Source: Marivivens aquimaris
GTDB taxonomy: Bacteria; Pseudomonadota; Alphaproteobacteria; Rhodobacterales; Rhodobacteraceae
Reading direction: 5' to 3'
DNA length: 64,000 bases
Assembly (NCBI RefSeq): GCF_015220045.1
Contig: NZ_JADBGB010000001.1
Location: forward strand, 2,137,001-2,201,000
Both the position numbers and the translations under genes were made by a program. Under the pieces are notes generated by a model. The model made no database searches. It saw only the letters and a list, made by a program, of their open reading frames with translations, and had not been told where the DNA came from. Positions 60,546 to 64,000 of this stretch are shown here, piece after piece; within the stretch, counting starts at the first letter, position 1, and each line of letters begins with the position of its first letter.

Positions 60546-62105
60546 ATGACCCAAGACCGCGTGTTGATTTTCGACACTACCCTCCGTGATGGCGAACAGT
60601 CGCCGGGGGCCACCATGACCCACGAAGAAAAGCTCGAGATTGCAGAGCTGCTCGACGATATGGGTGTCGACATCATCGAAGCCGGTTTCCCGATCGCTTC
60701 CGAAGGTGATTTCCGCGCCGTTTCCGAGATCGCCAAGCGGTCCAAGAACTCGACGATCTGCGGCCTCGCCCGTGCGAACTTCAAGGATATCGAGCGCTGC
60801 GCCGAAGCCGTGAAGCACGCCAAATCCGGCCGTATCCACACCTTCATCGGCACCTCGCCGCTGCACCGCGCCATTCCGAACCTCGACATGGACCAGATGG
60901 CCGAGCGCATCCACGAGACCGTGACCCATGCGCGTAACCTTTGCGACAACGTCCAGTGGTCGCCGATGGACGCCACCCGCACAGAGTGGGACTACCTCTG
61001 CCGCGTGATCGAGATCGCCATCAAAGCGGGCGCGACCACGATCAACATCCCCGATACCGTCGGCTACACCGCCCCGCGCGAGTCTGCCGACCTGATCCGC
61101 CGCCTGATCGAAACGGTTCCGGGCGCGGATGACGTTGTCTTTGCAACGCACTGCCACAACGACCTTGGCATGGCGACGGCGAACAGCCTCGCCGCTGTCG
61201 AAGCCGGTGCGCGCCAGATCGAATGCACCATCAACGGTCTGGGCGAACGTGCGGGTAACACCGCTCTCGAAGAAGTGGTCATGGCGCTGAAGGTCCGCAA
61301 CGACATCATGCCGTTCCAGACCGGTATCGACACCACCAAGATCATGAACATCTCGCGCCGTGTTGCGACTGCGTCGGGCTTCCCCGTCCAGTTCAACAAG
61401 GCGATCGTCGGCAAGAATGCCTTTGCCCACGAGTCCGGCATCCACCAGGACGGCATGCTCAAGAACAAGGAAACGTTCGAGATCATGCGCCCCGAAGACG
61501 TGGGTCTGGCTGGCACGTCGCTGCCGCTTGGCAAGCACTCGGGCCGCGCTGCGCTGCGCGCCAAGCTGGAAAGCCTCGGCTACGAGCTGGCCGACAACCA
61601 GCTGAAGGACCTGTTCGTCCGCTTCAAGGACCTCGCCGACCGCAAAAAGGAAGTCTACGACGACGACCTGATCGCGCTGATCCGTCAGAACGACACCGTC
61701 GAAGACCACATCAAGCTGAAGTCGCTTCAGGTTGTTTGCGGCACCGAAGGTCCGCAGACTGCGGAAATGACGCTGGAGATCGACGGCGAAGAGAAGTCGG
61801 TCAAAGCAACCGGTGACGGCCCTGTCGACGCGACCTTCAACGCGATCAAGGAACTGTTCGCACATGGTGGCCGCCTGCAACTCTATCAGGTTCACGCTGT
61901 AACCGAAGGTACCGACGCGCAGGCCACCGTTTCGGTGCGCCTCGAAGAGGACGGCAAGATCGCGACCGGCCAGTCGGCAGACACTGACACCGTGGTTGCT
62001 TCGGCAAAGGCATATATCAATGCAATCAACCGCTTGATCGTCCGCCGCGAGAAATCGGCACCCGGTGAAGATACGAAGATCGTGAATTACAAAGATACGG
62101 TTTAA
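60546..62105 (+). CDS. leuA: 2-isopropylmalate synthase
   Basis: 519 residues; condenses acetyl-CoA with 2-ketoisovalerate, the first committed step of leucine synthesis. Catalytic barrel opening VLIFDTTLRDGEQSPGATM, metal-site HCHNDLGMA and GERAGNTALEEVVMAL, linker, and C-terminal LeuA dimer domain (about 390-510) that binds leucine for feedback inhibition. Expression appears to be under leucine attenuation through the leader peptide at 60385. A terminator follows. Confidence 0.97.
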   Translation: MTQDRVLIFDTTLRDGEQSPGATMTHEEKLEIAELLDDMGVDIIEAGFPIASEGDFRAVSEIAKRSKNSTICGLARANFKDIERCAEAVKHAKSGRIHTFIGTSPLHRAIPNLDMDQMAERIHETVTHARNLCDNVQWSPMDATRTEWDYLCRVIEIAIKAGATTINIPDTVGYTAPRESADLIRRLIETVPGADDVVFATHCHNDLGMATANSLAAVEAGARQIECTINGLGERAGNTALEEVVMALKVRNDIMPFQTGIDTTKIMNISRRVATASGFPVQFNKAIVGKNAFAHESGIHQDGMLKNKETFEIMRPEDVGLAGTSLPLGKHSGRAALRAKLESLGYELADNQLKDLFVRFKDLADRKKEVYDDDLIALIRQNDTVEDHIKLKSLQVVCGTEGPQTAEMTLEIDGEEKSVKATGDGPVDATFNAIKELFAHGGRLQLYQVHAVTEGTDAQATVSVRLEEDGKIATGQSADTDTVVASAKAYINAINRLIVRREKSAPGEDTKIVNYKDTV

Positions 62106-62112
62106 TACGGAT

Positions 62113-62143
62113 GGGGCGGCTTACGGGCCGCCCCTCTGCTTTT
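62113..62143 (+). terminator. Terminator after leuA
   Basis: GGGGCGGC (62113-62120) pairs with GCCGCCCC (62127-62134), loop of six, followed by a T-rich run. Confidence 0.9.
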
Positions 62144-62228
62144 GAGACTGACCGGCAACCTAAACATGCCGCGCTGCCGTACGTTCTAGTGCAAAGAGTT
62201 TACGTTCAGCAGCGAAAGGCACTTTGCT

Positions 62229-63107
62229 ATGCAAACGACATCCGAGACGGCCGCCCGTCCGTCGGCGGTCCCGCACCGTTTCTACACGACTAGCGACCTT
62301 CTGGATCTGGTCATTGCCCTGCGCGAGTATGATCCGAGCGCGGCGTCCCACACGCTGGTCGGTCTGCTGCGCCTTGCCAGCGAAGGCAAAGCCACCCCGT
62401 CCGAGCAGACCGCGCTGCGCATCGCCGGCCTCGCCGACCTTGAAGGTGGCCGCGACGTGGTCCTAAGCCAGATCGCACTCGATCTGCTCCACGATTTCTC
62501 GACCGGTGAGTACGAAGGCAAAGCCCGTCCGCGCCGCACCCGTCATATGGAAGAGGCCAAGCCGAGCGCAGGCATGGTCGAAGAAGAGAAGCCCAAGGCC
62601 GAAATCGAGCCTGTGGCGAAGCTCTGCATCGGTGGCACCAACTATATGATCGGCGAGATGTCCGACATCAACGTGCTGGTCTTCCGTCTGGACGCCGATA
62701 ACACCGCCGAATGGGTGCAGCTGAAAAACAGTGTGGAAGAAGGCTGGTCGTCGGTTGCGGCCGAGATCATCTCTCTCACCCGCGATCCGGTGTTCGAATA
62801 CATCCGTATGCATATGATCCATCGCCGCCACGTCAATGCGGGTCCGGACATCATGCTTTTCGACCTTTACGGCTACGAGTGGTTCCTCCGTATGAACGAC
62901 GAAGGCTGCGCGGTGCGTATTGAGGGCATGGACTGGACACCGGTCGATGTCAGCGGATTCGATCCCGAAACCGAACTGGGCAAGATCGCTGTGACCGCGC
63001 TGATGGAAGCTGTACCGGACACCCGCGAAAGCTTTGCCGAAGATACCCAGAGCTGGGCCCGCCGTATCGCCGCTGGTGCGTCGATCATGCCGGCCTTCAC
63101 TATCTGA
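62229..63107 (+). CDS. Conserved-looking protein of unknown function
   Basis: 292 residues, soluble, no signal. Three parts: a helical N-terminal region (about 18-85; FYTTSDLLDLVIALREYDPS), a charged linker (about 95-130, RRTRHMEEAKPSAG to KPKAEIE), and a mixed C-terminal domain (about 130-290; KLCIGGTNYMIGEMSDINVLVF, MLFDLYGYEWFLRMND). I do not recognise the family. AAAGGCACT weakly precedes the ATG. It converges on fliA and shares a terminator hairpin with it. Confidence 0.7.
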   Translation: MQTTSETAARPSAVPHRFYTTSDLLDLVIALREYDPSAASHTLVGLLRLASEGKATPSEQTALRIAGLADLEGGRDVVLSQIALDLLHDFSTGEYEGKARPRRTRHMEEAKPSAGMVEEEKPKAEIEPVAKLCIGGTNYMIGEMSDINVLVFRLDADNTAEWVQLKNSVEEGWSSVAAEIISLTRDPVFEYIRMHMIHRRHVNAGPDIMLFDLYGYEWFLRMNDEGCAVRIEGMDWTPVDVSGFDPETELGKIAVTALMEAVPDTRESFAEDTQSWARRIAAGASIMPAFTI

Positions 63108-63112
63108 TAGGC

Positions 63113-63140
63113 GGAGGGGAGGGCTTAGTCCTCCCCTTCC
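63113..63140. terminator. Bidirectional hairpin between the unknown gene and fliA
   Basis: GGGGAGG (63116-63122) pairs with CCTCCCC (63130-63136), extended with one mismatch. It includes the last codons of fliA; no clear T run on either side. Confidence 0.5.
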
Positions 63141-63844
63141 ATTTCCGCGATGAACTTGCGCAGGCGTTCGACCGCGGCTTTCTTGATCTGCGACACACGT
63201 CCTGTCGTTACGCCAAGCACCTTGGCGATTTCGTAGACGTTCAGTTCCTCGACATAATAGAGCTGTAGCAGCAGCGCCTCGCGTTCAGGCAACTGGCCCA
63301 ATGCACGGCGGAGCATGGCCTTCATCTGCTGTTGTTGCAGATTATCCTCGACCGATTTGCTGTTGTCGGAGAACAGTTTGGACTGGTCAGTGTAAAGCTC
63401 GTCGAGCGATTTGACCTGTCCCGCAGCAAAGCGGGTTTCCCAGTCCTCGTATTCAGCGACGGGCAGCCCCATTTCGGCGGCCACTTCTTCCTTGGTCGGA
63501 GCCCGCATGAGCGCCTGTTCAAGCTTGGCCGTCGCAGCACGCGCCTTTTGTTGCATCAGGATCGTACTACGGCAGACGCTGGCGTTGTCCCGCAGGAAAT
63601 CCACGATTGATCCGCGCACACGAATGGCGGCGTAAGAGGCGAACGACGCACCGGCTTTGGGCTGGTAGCGACGGCTGGCGTCGATCAGGCCCATATAGCC
63701 GACTTGCAGCAGGTCATCGATTTCCACCATGCGCCCGACGCGCCCGAACATGTGCCAGGCAATCTTGCGCACGATGTGCATATGGTCCGACACGAGCTTG
63801 TCGGGATCGACCTGCTGTTCGGCATATCCTTTCGTCAGCAGCAT
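63125..63844 (-). CDS. fliA: RNA polymerase sigma-28 factor FliA
   Basis: 239 residues. Sigma regions: 2 (KLVSDHMHIVRKIAWHMF, VEIDDLLQVGYMGLIDASRRY, FASYAAIRVRGSIVDFLRD), 3 (APTKEEVAAEMGLPVAEYEDW) and 4 (LGQLPEREALLLQLYYVEEL, IAKVLGVTTGRVSQIKKAAVERLR). Directs transcription of late flagellar and chemotaxis genes. No other flagellar gene is within the window. GGAAG precedes the ATG; its promoter lies in 63845-64000, where I see no clear boxes. Confidence 0.93.
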   Translation of the reverse strand: MLLTKGYAEQQVDPDKLVSDHMHIVRKIAWHMFGRVGRMVEIDDLLQVGYMGLIDASRRYQPKAGASFASYAAIRVRGSIVDFLRDNASVCRSTILMQQKARAATAKLEQALMRAPTKEEVAAEMGLPVAEYEDWETRFAAGQVKSLDELYTDQSKLFSDNSKSVEDNLQQQQMKAMLRRALGQLPEREALLLQLYYVEELNVYEIAKVLGVTTGRVSQIKKAAVERLRKFIAEMEGED

Positions 63845-64000
63845 AACAGCTTCCTTTCACATTCAGTCAGCAGGTGAATTGCAAGTGTCATGCCCAACCC
63901 CTCGAAATCGGTGACAACCACCCCTCGGCAAGCTTGCGAATGTCATTTCGCTGCGGACGAGTGAGAGTATCGATCAAACCAGCCCCTGTTCCAAAGAAGG

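Overview
The window reads as one chromosomal segment of an alphaproteobacterium of the order Rhodobacterales (Rhodobacter/Roseobacter relatives). The grounds are a GC-rich, densely packed genome, an F0 operon with split b and b' subunits (atpI-B-E-F'-F), a MipZ division-site ATPase, the fds-type NAD-linked formate dehydrogenase, an iron-sulfur (FeS-BCP) photolyase, and a hydrogenase locus in the same order as that of Rhodobacter capsulatus. I saw no tRNA, rRNA, CRISPR array, insertion sequence or prophage.

Layout. 1-6.7 kb: OmpA-like lipoprotein, FadR/GntR regulator, the F0 operon (minus strand), a small ArsR-type regulator, a DMT transporter and a LysR regulator. 7-15 kb: ffh, two tandem GNAT acetyltransferases, chorismate mutase, then the rpsP-rimM-trmD-rplS-rpmE ribosomal block, interrupted by bluB, a sulfotransferase-like gene and a lower-GC islet. 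15.1-15.6 kb: a gene-free stretch dense in perfect hairpins. 15.6-18.2 kb: a DEAD-box helicase and mipZ. 18.3-37.2 kb: a complete [NiFe] uptake hydrogenase regulon, hupTUV-hypF-hupSLC-hupDFGHJK-hypAB-hupR-hypCDE. 37.2-43.3 kb, converging on it: the formate dehydrogenase operon fdsG-fdsB-(DUF4287-like orf)-fdsA-fdsC(fdhD)-fdsD. 43.6-64 kb: thioredoxin, cold-shock protein, esterase with ABC transporter, a second-type glutamyl-tRNA synthetase, WrbA, NAD synthetase, a MORN-repeat protein, photolyase, leuA behind an attenuator leader peptide, an unrecognised gene and flagellar sigma factor FliA.

How the genes work together. HupUV (H2 sensor), HupT (kinase) and HupR (response regulator) should control hupSLC, the membrane-bound enzyme that passes electrons from H2 through cytochrome b to quinone. 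HupD, F, G, H, J, K and HypA-F build its NiFe(CN)2CO site and export-ready subunits. The small subunit has all six cysteines of the oxygen-tolerant [4Fe-3S] proximal cluster. The fds operon adds formate to NADH oxidation, so this 25-kb block would supply electrons and energy from H2 and formate to an otherwise heterotrophic cell.

The least explained items are the hairpin-rich stretch at 15.1-15.6 kb, the structured leader of ffh, the DUF4287-like gene translationally coupled inside the fds operon, a nine-unit internal duplication in the MORN protein, and a dispersed repeat that supplies the start region of hypF.
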